DNA from: Tetrapyrgos nigripes
Taxonomy: Eukaryota > Basidiomycota > Agaricomycetes > Agaricales > Campanellaceae
NCBI GenBank assembly: GCA_013368315.1
Contig: JAACJM010000141.1
Coordinates: forward strand, 124,001-188,000
DNA length: 64,000 bases
Direction of reading: 5' to 3'
Shown here: positions 45,535 to 58,283 of the stretch, in pieces
How the letters are laid out: each line of letters begins with the position of its first letter
How positions within the stretch are numbered: position 1 is the stretch's first letter
Translations under genes and position numbers: made by a program
Notes under the pieces: generated by a model
Database searches by the model: none
Seen by the model: only the letters and a program-made list of their open reading frames with translations
Told to the model about the DNA's origin: nothing

Positions 45535-46635
45535 TCACAACGTTGCCAGCACCAATCCCATCACCGCTGCCGCCGCACTCCATACCGTCACCACCAATTT
45601 CTTCTTCCCACCGATGCCAACAATAACACTAACGGCATCGGACGTCTGAGAAACCGTCTGCCCTGGAGGTGCCGTCGATATGCCATTGGGTCCTTGGGTG
45701 CTGGTGCTGAAGATGGTGGTCATTGGAGCGGTGCTAGTACCACCGCTACTGCTATTGGAGACGGAAGCGGATGTAGGAGAGGCGGTTGGTGTAGAGCTGG
45801 GGTTGGTGGTGGGGGTGGGGGTGGGGACTGGAAGGTGATTTGGTTTAATAGTATTACGGTATGTATGATTGGGAGGTGTCGAGAGTAATTTCGGGAAGAG
45901 AACGGTGGTTAGTAAATAATGATTGAGGCGGAATGACAGATGGAATTACGCACCAGTTATTGGGACCGTCGTCAATGTCGTCAAGGAAAGTGATGGGCGG
46001 ACTGTCACGCTGGTTGAAGTTCCTGGACCGGTGGCCACGACGGAACTTGGTGACCCAGATGCGGATGAAGAGGTAGAGGTGGGTCTACCGCTAGGGAGGG
46101 ATCCTGAACGAGTTCCGGAGAATGTACCTGCGAGTTAGATGGAAGAAATGGAGAGTTAGTGGTTAACCCGTTGGAGGGGATGAGTGTACGCACCTGTTGA
46201 GGTTCCAGGCGTTCCGGAGGTGGTTTGTTCTGTGGAATGGATGAGGTTAGTGTCGTAGTGGTATGGATTTAGGATAGCCACGCACCGGAGTTACACATCT
46301 CTCCCAAAACTGCACTCGACCTAGCTTGGTCGTCTGGTTGACAGGTGCCTGATGCGCATGTGAGGGCGGTAGAGATGAAGCCAGAAGCTTGACAGAGGCA
46401 GACGGTATCGGTTCTGTAAGTGGTTTGCGGGGGGGAAAGGTACGTGAAGATACGTTAATCAATGCCTAGACTTCGAGAGGGAAAAAACGCACACTTGACA
46501 CCCTACAGCATTAGCAGCCATTTGCACACATCCACTTGCGCAGTCCGGAACAGAGGTAGCCTGGGCGTTACATAGCAGTACGAATAGTTGGACAGTCAAG
46601 AATGTGATGACCAACGAGACGATTTTTGAGAACAT
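45535..46635 (-). CDS. CFEM-domain GPI-anchored surface protein
   Basis: The signal peptide MFSKIVSLVITFLTVQLFVL is followed by a CFEM domain with its eight cysteines: SVPDCASGCVQMAANAVGC, then VCLCQASGF, TC, TC and MC, assembled over two or three exons. A long Ser/Thr-rich stalk suitable for O-glycosylation follows. The C-terminus is hydrophobic (VVTVWSAAAAVMGLVLATL), a GPI-anchor signal. CFEM proteins sit at the fungal cell surface or are secreted; known roles include heme/iron acquisition, adhesion and signalling. The axial Asp typical of heme-binding CFEM proteins may be the D of VPDC or of TDTVC; I cannot decide. The gene is divergently arranged with the F-box gene. Confidence 0.85.
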
Positions 46636-47170
46636 TCTGTAAAGTAGGAATGGGTCAGTAGGGAGTAGGAGTACACGGAGACGTCGAAAAGGACGAAACC
46701 ATAGAACGTATTTCTGTGCCTCTGGAACATACCCAGGCCATCAAAGATGGTCGAGAAGAGTGAAAGGTGACACAGACTCACTTCAGTGCTCCCGACGAAA
46801 ATGTTTGAGACTGAGGGGAGTTGTTTTCAGACGACGGTATAGGTTGAGGGATCTGGCTGCGCACCTCGAGTAGCTCTTCTCCCAACACTCGTATAAATAG
46901 TCCTCCCAAAGGTCCTTCCAAATTCCGATACTTCTGGACTCATGATAGCCTTCAACCGAGAATTGAGACCCAAGCCATCTGACCTTCCGTTATTTAATTA
47001 TGTCGCATGACCGGAGAGGATTTTGTGGGGAGGGCTTCTCTCCGCTGATGAGTGGGGAAGCAGTGGCCATACGAGGAGGGAACCGAGCATGGATGCGACG
47101 AAAATAGACCGAAAGGACCCAGGTGACGCAAATCTCACGAGGCACAGCAACGACATCAAATGATTCTTAA
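46636..47170. promoter_or_regulatory. Divergent promoter region (CFEM / F-box)
   Basis: 535 bp between two divergent start codons. CGTATAAATAG at about 46889 is a plausible TATA box toward either gene. No gene lies inside. Confidence 0.45.
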
Positions 47171-49568
47171 ATGGGACTTCCTCCTGAACTCCTACTACAA
47201 ATCGTCGAGGGCCTTTCTAGCTCGCATCTTATTCGGCTTGTACAAGCAGTAAGTACACTATAGTCTCCCCCAAAACGAACACTTATCCGGTCATCCCAGT
47301 GCCACTCGTTCCATGCCTTATTTGTCCCCATTCTCTACCGCACAGTCGACCTCAAATCCCCTCAGCAGGTCCATGATGTCTTGACGCTTCTGGAGGAGAA
47401 GATACATCTATCAGCCTACGTCCACGTCCTTCGAGTTCGACCGGTGCACTTTAGGCAGTTGGGTTTGAAAAGGGATAAAGAGAGCACCGTATTGGACGAG
47501 ACTTGGGCATCGAGGTGTATTGAGAGGATAGCCATGGTGGGAGTCGGGTTAGAGGAGAATTCTGAGGCTAAGGGGTTTAGCTGCCTGAGGGAATTCGATT
47601 GGGACGGGTGGGACTTGCCTGGAGAGGGCGTATGGAAGGCGTTGAAGCTTGGGTGCGTCTACTCTAACTTTCCCCAGAGATATGTTTCTCTAATTCCCTC
47701 ATTACGCAGATGTCCAAAGCTGACAAGTTTAGCCGTTACCGTAGATAAGTATGGCTTCAATCCCGCCAGTTCGGTGCGTGCTTCTTGTACTATGTATCTA
47801 GTACTCCAAAAGTACTAAACCTCATTTTCGGGACAGCTGTTCGATTTTGAAGGCCTTACCTCCTTTTGCATTCGCGCTCGGAGCGATATCATGGAAGTTG
47901 GTTCGTACCTACGCTCTCCACAGTTAACTACCTTCTAACTATTCCTTACAGTCTCTGTGGCCCGGCCCCTTCCCCTTCCCCCACGTCTCTGGCAAATGCT
48001 TCTCTATCGTTGTCCAGACCTCGAATCCTTAGAGTTCATCAGCTTTCTCCCCTCGACCTATCGGTTCTGGTTTTTCGACCCCGTATACTTAGGCACCTGG
48101 AGGAAGCTGAGGAAGCTGACACTAGGGTGCTTCATACACCGTAACGTACCTGAGAGTTCACCGCCTCCGGATCTTAGAGGTGATGATAATGGTGATGGCG
48201 ATGGTGTTGGGATCAATCATGGTGGCGAACGGATGATGTTGACAGTGGCGACGGCGGAAACGTCTATCAGTGCTGTGAGAGCGTTGGCTGGACCTGTTAT
48301 AGGTTCCAGACTTGGAGCGAGTGGAGATGGCACAGAGGACATTGATGAAAGCGACGATGGAGGTGACGGGAGTGACGGCGAAGAAGACGAGCTTTTTTTA
48401 CCTGGTCACGACCGTATTGGCGATTGTGAGGCGTTCTTTCTTCGGCATCCTTATATAGAGGAGCTACGCCTCGGTTGGAACCCACACCTTCTGCAGTCAA
48501 CGTTTCCTCTTCCTTTATCCGCTCCTACAGCTTCATCGTCAACGTTACCCTACACATCTCTTCGCGCTCTATACCCCCGGCATATTCTCCCATATCAAGA
48601 CTTAACGAGTTTCATCGGTACACACGGCCAGCTAGGTCGTTTTCCGATCGAGGTGCTCGCGAGACTAAGGGAGGTGAGATTAGATAGGGAACACCCCTAT
48701 GCGCTGCTCTCGGCGACGTATATCGACGAGATCTGTAAAGTGTTGAGAAAGTTGACGGGTTTACGGAAATTTGGGATTTTGGTTGTGAAGGTGCAGGAGA
48801 AGGATCAGAGACAGATGGAGGCATTGAGGGAGTTGTTGAGGAGCGTTGGATTGGTAGGGCGTGGACGTGGAAGTGAGGGTGAAGAGATGCATTACCGTGA
48901 CGGTGAGGAAGATGGGCACCCTGAGGATGGCCATGGCCGAGGGTTAGAAGAGTTAGATTTGACGTGTATAGGTACCATTGGAGAGGTGAGTGTGTTTTAG
49001 CTTCTAGTACTTGACGTGACCTCATATTTTTCAGTCAACCTTTCAAGCTTTTTACTCGTTCATAACAACCAATAACCTTCCCAACCTTCGTTCCTTCGCC
49101 TTTTCTTACCAAGGCCTACAAGATCGATTTTTGGCAGCCACACTCTCGACTTCAATACGCCGTGGATTAGAGTCGTTGAAGATCTCATCAAACAGTGATC
49201 TTAACGCTAGTACTGCCAGTACTACTGGTGTTACTCCTACTGCTACCCCAAGGCCAAGTTCGCAATCATCCAGTACCTCAAGCCTCGCACGTACGGCACC
49301 GGTGTTAGATAATGCCAAAGCGATCTTTCACGCGCATACTCGGCTCAGGAAGATAAAGATCTCACGATTTTCCTCGTCGAGTTCGTCCTTGAAGCATAGT
49401 GGAGTGTATGAGTTATTGGGGGATTCGGGTGAAGATACGGTTAGAGGTGCTGGGAAGGTGCTAGTAGGGCATGAATGGGGTTCCGGTTCGGGATTTGTAG
49501 GAGAAGATAGGTGGTTTAGGGAGAGGTTTGCTCGAGTTACTAATAACAGAGTGAAAGACGGTTCTTGA
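47171..49568 (+). CDS. F-box protein with leucine-rich-repeat-like body
   Basis: The N-terminus MGLPPELLLQIVEGLSSSHL with CHSFHALFVPILYRTVDL is an F-box (about residues 1-45), which would link substrates to Skp1 in an SCF ubiquitin ligase. It continues with LRR-like segments (CPKLTSLAVTVD, CPDLESLEFISFLPSTYRFW, LRKLTLGCF, HPYIEELRLGW, LREVRLDREHPY, LRKFGILVV, LEELDLTCIG). An acidic Asp/Gly-rich insert lies near 48320-48410 and a Ser/Thr-rich insert near 49190-49300. The first exon ends at 47248 and at least five more short introns are visible. Expanded, fast-evolving F-box families like this are common in agaricomycetes; the substrate is unknown. It appears intact to the stop at 49566-49568. 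Confidence 0.83.
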
Positions 49569-49905
49569 GGAGGCATCTGAAGGAGGGGGAAGTGAGTTCG
49601 TTGGAGTGATAGAGTATTAGTCGTAGGTGAGAGCGAGGAAGGGTTAATAAAGGACGAGTTTAGGATAATGTGTACTACTATAGATCTTTTGGTCGAGAAT
49701 ATGTTTGATACTCAAATATATACCCTTTACAATCCACTCTGATGCTTTCGTGTTGATATCTCAGAGCTTTCACGGAACGTGCTGATACGGAACAGAGGTA
49801 TTCCAGCTCATGGTATAGTTATAAAATCCAGATCTGTTGGAGTAGGGATCTCATCGTGATCAGTGCTTTGATAGAAGTAAAAAAAAGTAGTGTGTCTGAT
49901 GCGTA
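49569..49905. other. Intergenic region
   Basis: 3' flank of the F-box gene. No gene or repeat recognised. Confidence 0.5.
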
Positions 49906-50340
49906 TATTTCCACACAAAACTGGGGTAAAGTGCCATCGCTTCGCGTGGCAAGCTACGAGGCCCTCAGATCGGGAGAGGAAGCAAGGAGGAAGACAAGGC
50001 GCACCCTGATGCTGCCTACGCTGCCTTGGTTATGCGTTTGTCCGAGGAAGCCGTGAACGACGTCATGATGGTCTCGACTCTCGACCGTGATTCCAGATCT
50101 ATCTTTCTCTTCTATTTTTATAAGCCGGAAGAAAAGTGCTCAGTAGCTCGAGGTTCTTTCTCTTCAGCAATAATCACCAACTTTTGAAAGATTGCGATTT
50201 GTTTTACCAAATATAATACAAATTCATCCACAAAGCTCCTTACCCAGATACATATTCAACTTTGATCTCTGCATTCCCAATGTGCCCATGTGTGTAGAGA
50301 GCACAGACTCAAAATGTATATTGCATATATCCAGGCCGAT
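49906..50340 (+). repeat. Dispersed repeat family, member 2
   Basis: It starts near ACTGGGGTAAAGTGCCATCG (about 49921). It carries GGCAAGCTACGAGGCCCTC, GAAGGAGGAAGACAAGGCGC-like and CGAGGAAGCCGTGAACGACG segments, all found inverted in 58284-59041. A TTTTTATAAGCC box near 50117 followed by a pyrimidine-rich tract resembles an LTR promoter. It lies just outside the left end of MULE copy B. Borders are approximate. Confidence 0.6.
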
Positions 50341-50375
50341 TGGCCGCACGCTCCTCCAATGATTCAAGTGCCATA

Positions 50376-50384
50376 GTCTGAATC
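50376..50384. repeat. 9-bp target duplication, left of MULE copy B
   Basis: GTCTGAATC, repeated exactly at 59107-59115. Confidence 0.9.
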
Positions 50385-53300
50385 CGGGCATCAGAAATCT
50401 GCGGGTACATGCGGGTACCCATTATCCTTTGCTTATCATGTAGAATCTTAGTTGATTAAGCTTTCTAATTGCTCTTTTATTGTGTAGATACTAAGATAGT
50501 CTTTTCACAATGCAGAGCCTGTTATGTAGCTATTTCACGAAGAATAGAACGCGCCGTCGGTATTCACGTAAAATCATTCATACAAAAATGATGGGATTAC
50601 GCGGTATATGTAAGGCTCAGCTTCACCTATTATTGACACTTTCTGACCCGCTCTACGCTCACCTTTGCCCGTCTCTGCAAATGGGACTCCTTGTAAGCAT
50701 AAGTATCCAATGTCATGTAGCCTTAGTCACATAGAATATTCTTTTTGTAGAAATGGCTTGGTAGAAGCATCATACGCCCCGCTGTTGATGCTATTTTCCC
50801 TGAGAGTGATTCGGAAAGTGACGATAGTTTTGATTTCACATTCAGTAAGTCAGTCCATTGATAACAGGCTTATCGTGGTACTCACAGCTGATATACAGGC
50901 AATACTGAAGATACACTTGTATTACATCAAGATGAAATTTCAAGAAGTGACTCTTATGTATTCACCACATCTGAATATATGCTTACCACCATTTCGATTA
51001 AGATACAAATGTATCTACTTCTTTACCCCCTAACAATAACTGTTCTGTACACCGTGAGTGACATGAACACATTAAGTTGTAGGGACTAACCACAAATCCT
51101 CTATAGCACCTGAAGAATGCTTAAGAAATCTGGATTCAGGAGAAGAGAAAGATAATGGTGTGTACTGCCCATCGGTAGTAGATATATCTTTCATGAATTT
51201 GTCCAGGGAATGCCTCAGACATGGATATAGACAATGGAGAGCTGAGTTGTCCAGAAGTTAAAACAAGTAAGAGCACCATTGTTTTGAAATTAGTTCAGCA
51301 GGATCTTACATGATATCCTTGATTCCAGTGCCTCCCGTAAATGAATCATGCAAGGACAAGAGTGGTTAATTCTGATTTCTTTTCAAAATATCTATCTTTC
51401 TGACTTTCTTGTAACATAAGGCCTGCAACACCCACCTACATGTCAAGATGAAACCCAGGTCAGGTTGCCATGAGAGAATAGCATGCATATAGATTTTACA
51501 GCTACAAACACTGAGGTTGTTCAATTTCAAGTCTATCGTGAGGGCAAGTAGTCCACATATTTGGATTCTCTCCAACCAATTTAAATGCCTTTTATTCTGA
51601 TACTTATAGGATACACATCCCAGATGCAATTCAATACACATGCACTACAAACATATCAAAATTCAGTCCCTTCCATCAGTATGAGACTATCTGTTTGTAC
51701 CATTGAGTTATTTGCTGACTACCTCTACAGTGCAGCCTAGTACCATTTCCACAGATCCACCTACAGCTTCTACTGTGCAATCCAATGTGGTACCAATCAA
51801 ATCTGCAGTTGTGCCCTCAGTGCAATCTACCAGTCACTCAGTTGGGAACTTACAAAAACCACTATGTCCACCAACCACAGTAGCTAGTCAAACTGTACCA
51901 CCCTCTTCATCACTCCCTCCAGCAGTTGTTCGAACTGCAGCACTACCACCTCCAGCAACTAATTGAGGTGCTTGCCCTGTAGATCTCACTGATCCTGCCC
52001 AGCTTACTGCTTTTGTTCCTCTGGACCCTCAACCTGAACCACAGTGCTGACATGGGCATGATGTTAATGTGCAATTTACTACTGTTGAGAATTTGGAATG
52101 GGGTTTCTGGAATGGATGGCCAAATGGAAAATTTGCCATTGACCTTGATCATGCTATGTACATGAAGCATGGAATGCTAGCTGTTCAGTGGGCTACATGG
52201 AACTGCAAGGGAAACAATGGAAAGAAAAATCAAAAGGGTTCAATCCATGCCACTACAATAACTGGGGGGAAGGAGAGCTACAAGAAGTGCCTTGGTGTCT
52301 TACGATGCACTAATCCTCAGTGTCAAGTCATTACTCAGCCAAAAGTTGAGAAAAAGCCTCTGGAAGCACAGTGCTTAAATGAGTGCTGTATATGTGGGTT
52401 CTCACTGGAACATTTTGACTGTGGAACAATGTCTTTTCTTATTGAATATGCACAAGTGGGAGATGACATCACCACATGGCTTTATCATTACATCCATGCT
52501 GATTGCCACAATCATCCTCATATTCCATACACCAAACATCTCACTGCACAGGAGGCTAAAGACACTCGGCAGCATCTGGGGAACAACATGCACAAAAAGC
52601 CCTTGGAGTCATATGAAGGAGGAGAGACTCTAGATGGTCCAACTCCACCAGCACCACAGTTGGCACAGAAATTTGCAAACATTGATTCCTACCATTACCA
52701 CACTAAAAAAATGATAACAGGGGCTAGAGCAGAAGTTGGATGGTCATTCATCAACCAGTTTCACTCCTGGATCCAACAACATGAAGATGAAGTCCAAATC
52801 AGAATCAATACTGTAGGAAGGGAGTCTGAATGTGTCATATCATTTCACTCAAAGTGGATGCAGGACCAACTCTTGCCAAAAGCTGAGCTTGTTGAAGGCC
52901 CTTTGCCATTGGAGGGCATGCTGACTGATGGTGCACACAAGTATTGGGCAGATCCCAATGCTGTGTTGATTACTACCACTACATTCAATACTGTAATTGA
53001 TAGATGGGTTCCCTCCATGTTCAGCTATGCAAATGGTGTTACAACTCAGCATTACCATTGACATTTCACTGCTGTTATTGAGGCCATTGCTGAAGCTGTA
53101 CATGAACATAATGAGAAAATCACTGATGAGTTGTTTGCACTTGTGAGGACACTAGATTTTCTATGGTTTTGAAAAAAGCTGATCTGTGTGATTAGGTTGT
53201 TGATTTCAGTGATGCTCAGCGCTTGGGATTTATCTCTGCATTCACTGACTATTTCATCTGCCAAGAGGACAACACTTGGACACACACTGAACTAGAGAAT

Positions 53301-54179
53301 GCTGCTCAATCACTGATCAAGGGGTGCAGATATCACTTTGAAAAATCTGTAACACGTGTGGCTCGACTCAGTAACCATGTGCCACCTGACAGCAGAGCTG
53401 AGTTTGAAGAATTGTGCAGACAGATGGTTGCAACCGAGAATTCTGCTTTGTTTGATAGAGTTGTGAAGATCATGAAGGAAACATGGCCAGGGCTGGAGAC
53501 ATGGCTGAATTGGTGGTTGGCTCCAGAACATGCAAGTATGATTTTTCATAGCTAACAAAAAATGGACAGCAAACTTGCCTCAAAGCTTCCTGATACAACC
53601 AATGCAGAGGAATCTGTTCACTCTGTCATATACCAAATAGCAGGTTTGCAGTCATTTCTATACTTACATTAACCATAATTCACTGATATTATTTGACAGG
53701 CAAAAACAAGGATATTATCCAAGGCTTTGATGGATTACTCAAGGTTATGCAACACTTTCAAAGAATGCATGACTCATACATTTGTAAGTTGCAGTCTCTA
53801 GGACTTACCTTTGATTAATCTGTAAGACAGATGGACAACCCATTCGATATGGTCGATCTCAATGCCAGCATAAACTGGACCAGCTTGAGTGCCGTGAGGC
53901 AGAAACATTAACAGAAATTCCTCGACGTAGAAGACAGAGTCATAGCCACACACCATCTCCCCGAAAACGTGATCGATCTGCTCTCAGAGAAGGTCAAGCT
54001 CCTGACACTCAGTCTACACTGAAACAGCCCCGAAAACAAGTCAAGATTACAGTCCCCAATAGCTCTGAATCAGAAGATGGATCACCTTCTCCACCAGACA
54101 TAGTTAACAAGCAGTCAACTCAGAATCATTACAAAGAGCTTTCTCCAGCAAAAACCAGACCAACCAATTCATTTGCACC

Positions 54180-55400
54180 CATAATAGTTAACCTTGCTGC
54201 TGCAAAGGAATTTGCTAGCTGTCCATGGGCAAATAACTGTTGTTGGCTTGATACATCATTGGAGATCATTTATGTGACTTTGGCATGTCATGGACATTGG
54301 AAGGACTTCTCAAGTTTTGCTGCAGACATAACCCATCCAATTTCACCCCTGCACAAAACCCTTAGCAACTGCAGAGCTTGGCCTCTAAAGGTGGCAAATC
54401 AGTTATCCTTCAAAACATATGTGATACATTCAAACATGTCCTTGCAGGCCTTCCATTTTGCTTGTCAATAGCAGAGAACTCATATGCTATGATAAGTCAG
54501 TTTCACTCTGATCACATTACAAATTAGAGATATTGATTGCTTATGAACACAGGAGCATGAATATCATTCTGCACTAGTAAGTCAAGGACAGTGCAATTAT
54601 CAAGCATGGCAACTGATTATTTACAGTATTGGCTGTATTATCTGATTCACCCACGAGGTGGACCAGTCAATCCAGAAGCTGTTAAGTTCTTTCTTCCTGT
54701 GGTACAAAGGCTCTCAAGCTGTAGTGAAGGCCATTACCAAGTTGAGAGTCCTTGGACCACATCTTCCACCTGGCAGGAGCCAGCAGCAAGGTATCTCCAA
54801 CTGTTTGGGGGGAAGATTGAGAACTGGTTCCAGTCAATTTTCAACCTGTCCTCAATGGAGGTTCCACAGGAAATCTGGGGTTGCTGGAGATGCCACACAA
54901 AGGAGGGCACCAATGATCCAGACATCTATTGCAATGGGCAGTGCCAGAAAATGGAGTTTGTTAGTTGGATACCATCTGTACTCATCATCCGACCAGGTGT
55001 GGATGAAAAAGGCAACCAACCAGATTGGGATTTCCCTCGTGAACTATACCCAGGCTCAAAAGCCTCAGGTTCAAGAGATGGAGTGGTATACAAACTTGTG
55101 GCATGTATGTTCACAAACAAAGCACACTTTCGGTGTATTACATTGATCTCAACAACAGGTGGGCAATCAGCAGTGTTTTCATATGATGGCATGGAGAACA
55201 TGGGTTACAGTCAGCTTGTGAAAGGGAAGATTAGAGATTTACTTGCTGGAACAACAGGATACCAGCCTGATGGTTACCAAACAGTGTGTGCTGTTTATAG
55301 CCTCAAAGGTGGCATTGCAGCACAGGAAAAATTCCATGAAGATTGTGTGAAGATAGCCCTCCAGAAGCTGGACCTGCAACTGGATGGGACCAGATCAACC
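54180..55400 (+). other. USP-like ubiquitin protease domain (copy B, full length)
   Basis: The Cys box is NNCCWLDTSLEIIYVTL. The middle part shows EIWGCWRCHTKEGTN...YCNGQC, a possible zinc-binding C-x2-C pair. The His-box region reads VVYKLVACMFTNKAHFRCIT, followed by FSYDGMENMGY. The Cys box, a C-x2-C pair, then H-F with an aromatic and Asp after it, is the order in ubiquitin-specific proteases. Identification is by motif only; a Ulp1 or OTU protease fits less well because those have a His before the Cys or a DxxxC motif. Confidence 0.6.
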
Positions 55401-55621
55401 ACTCTGACAAAGCCAGGATATAGAGAAATGACCAGAGAGGAAACAGTGAAATGGAAACCACACATCTCTATCACAGAGTATCAGCAAACTCTGACTCCAG
55501 ACAAGTGGTTCAACCTGAACCAGCACACTCCTGCTCACCTTCCCCAGGCCCATCTCCAATTACACCTCTTTGGACAATTCCCTCAAGTTCCCCGCCACCA
55601 TCAACACCCCTTCCCATTCTT

Positions 55622-55774
55622 TGTCGATGTGGCGTTGAGAATGATGGCCATCGTGAGCTCATCAAACAGGTCACTGTCCAATGTGATAAATGTCACAGAT
55701 GGTCACATTTGGCCTGCCTTGTCAACTGCATGGAACCAACAATCAAAGGGGAATTTCTATGCCACATCTGTGAT
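55622..55774 (+). other. PHD finger encoded by MULE copy B
   Basis: C-x-C (CRCG), C-x2-C (CDKC), H-x2-C (HLAC) and C-x2-C (CHIC) with the conserved W before the His (HRWSHLAC) give the C4HC3 ligand pattern of a PHD finger, a histone-tail reader. It is in a different frame from the USP segment, so an intron or frameshift lies between (possible intron about 55506-55548). Only the last few codons survive in copy A. Confidence 0.8.
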
Positions 55775-57644
55775 CCTGCATCAATGTCAGATACTGCAAG
55801 CTCAGAAATCATAGAAAGTCTGAAGCAAGGTGTTCAATTGCAGGCTAATGTTGCTAAGCATCTCTAGTAAGTAGTGTTTCATTGTCAGTTTTTCCATTTG
55901 ACTAATTTGTGATAGTGCTGGTCGCACTGTCTTGGTTCAGATGAATGCCAACACATTATTTTATTATCCTGGACAACTTCTTCATCAGGAAAAAGGCAAA
56001 TGGACAATCAAAATGTGGCGAGGTATTAAGCATGAGAATGCTAACAAGGTCTTGGAGAATATTTCCATGAAAAGGCTGGTTGATGGATTATATGGTGATT
56101 GTGAGGGTCAGTGATCAATCAGGGTATAAAAAATCTAGTACTTTAGGATCTTTTTTTCATACTGATTATTTAAACAGTTAGGCAAGTTCATCTGAACACA
56201 TGAGGAGCGTGATCCAGCAGATATCGCCTCTGATTGGCAAGTATATCAGTACAACACAGAAGTGGATTGTGCCCTGTACAAGCACAAGGCTATGCTGCAG
56301 AAAATTTTGCATCATACCATCAATTCTGAATTTTCTGCACTTTCCATGTCAAGTGTTCCAGCCCTTGCCTTGTACCTGAATGAAGGTGACCCTGGATATG
56401 CAATTTTTGGAAACCATCAATACAGGACAGCAGTAACATTGTTTGGACGTCCTTGTCCTGCATACTTTACTGGTGGGATCACAACAGATGATCAGGCTCG
56501 CATTTTGAACTGGCTCCACATCAATGTGCGGCCATTTTTATCAGCCCCACCTAAAGACTTTGAACTATGCATTGCACATGCACGAACTCTCTTTTTGGCT
56601 CACCATTACCGTGAGACTTTCTTGAGATGTATTGAAGCAGGGTTGTCAGAGCTGAAGAGAGAACAGTCAGTTCTCTACCAAGCATGGCAGCGATTGGTTG
56701 ATTTCAGTGGGAAGACTGTGGATGGCAAAATGGAGAGCGTGAAGGCAGATGTTGATAGAGAGGCTCTCCAAATTCTGGAAAAAGTCATGTTTGATAGAAC
56801 ACAGAAGGCTGGTGTGGCAGGAAGCGAACAATGGGGTCTGGATGTTGGTCCTCCTGAGGATTTGTGGTGGCCTTATGATGGTCCAGAGAAAAATGAACCA
56901 GATCTGCGTGTTGCTACAGAATCTGACCTTGAGGTGCAGTATTATCTTGGTGTTATTAAATATTGTTCTTGCTAACTGTGGTTTAGGAGAGTGAATCTTG
57001 TAAAGCTGAAAGAGAGAAGATGGAGAAGAAGGTAAGGGAGAAGGAGGCAGAGAAGTAGAGCCATGCACCTCCACAGCCAAAACCAAGGCCATTGACCAAG
57101 GAACAAGCAGCAGAACGTACTAAAAAGGCTTTACAGGAAGCTGGATTTATAGCTGAAAGGCCTGACCCTGTTAACGAGGAAGTAGTTAACAGATCTAAGC
57201 GGGTGGCAGATCACACAAAAGAGACTGAGGAGACGGAGAATGATAAAAAATCCAAGAAACAAAGGAAACAATAATTTAGAATACTGATCTGGGAGGCATA
57301 CTAAGTAGTTCAGAGTCATAAATAAGTAGGAAGACTGTTGAATGTAGATACAGAGTCCTTGTTATCAGCCTGCTGAAATTTTGAATCATGAGATCCATGA
57401 GAATGATTCTGAAATTTACTATAGCAGGCAGGTTACTGTCCCAGCATGAAAGGAAGTTCAGTCACACATCACAGCCAAAAATTTCTAAGGCCAGATTTGA
57501 CATTTTCTATTTTTTTCAGATTTCTTTCAGATTTTTTTTGGTCAGAAAGACTGAACTTTCATTCATGCCAGGACAGTAGTATATATGTGCAAATAGCCAT
57601 TAGTTCTTTCCAACGGACTCTCATACAACATAAAGGCGAGAAAT

Positions 57645-57712
57645 ATAGTACCCGCATAGGTACCCGCATGGGTACCCGCGTGTGCACAGCCACTGCGGGT
57701 ACCATGCGGGTG
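57645..57712 (-). repeat. Right subterminal repeat array of MULE copy B
   Basis: Three GTACCCGC(A/G)T units followed by two inverted GCGGGT(A/G)C units, a contracted version of the copy A array at 21356-21471. Confidence 0.7.
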
Positions 57713-58283
57713 CATTACCAGCATCCACACAACATCTAAATCACTTCTAATGGTTTGAAAACAAGGAATGCTGTAGCTCCTGTACTAATAGCCAGTACCT
57801 TGACATACTCAATGTGTAGAAGTGAATTTCTATCACAAATTCTACTAAATCTTAGGCTAAATTCACATTGATCTTGACTTTTCTAGGAATTGGATCTACG
57901 AATTGTCTTAGTAAATACTTGAACATTGGCTCAGTGATGTATTACAATGAGTAGGTTGCATTTACAATCAGAATTATGAAGAGTTTTATTCATATGCAGG
58001 CTTCATTTCGAGTCTAAGGGTAATTTTGGTACATAATTCATAGAATATTGGCATGGAGAGAATGAAAATAGTCTCTACTGCATGCAATAGGCTTTTGGCA
58101 ATAACATCCAGGCTGTTTTGTAGAGAAATACTTGAGTTATCAATGAGACTCTACTGGTTGGGAGTAAGTGGCTGTGCTTATCCATGTACATTTGAGTTTC
58201 ACTACACTTCGTTGAAGTCCATTTACAAGCTCTATGTACACTTTTACACCTCTCTACTATGTTACAAATGCTTGTATGTATGT

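Larger units (their letters stand above)
51730..57274 (+). pseudogene. MULE multidomain transposase-protease protein, copy B
   Basis: It has the same exon order as copy A: Pro/Ser/Thr-rich part, GCM-like finger (52210-52430), MULE D-D-E core (LTDGAHKYW near 52920, VVDFSDAQRLGF near 53200, AEESVHS near 53605), basic linker, USP-like domain (NNCCWLDTSLE near 54235 to about 55400), PHD finger (55622-55774), Tudor/BAH-like module (55920-56110) and C-terminal region (56262-57274). It is the only copy here with the complete USP and PHD segments. It is broken by many stops absent from copy A, e.g. TGA 51964, TGA near 53059 (TGG in A), TAA near 53553 (CAA in A) and TGA near 56111 (CGA in A). The TGA at 52048-52050 is shared with copy A. 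Most differences are C-to-T or G-to-A at former CpG sites. Confidence 0.82.

Noticed and set aside
45448..45888. Plus-strand 146-codon frame
   Set aside because: It is antisense to the last exons of the CFEM gene, whose Ser/Thr-rich codons generate it.
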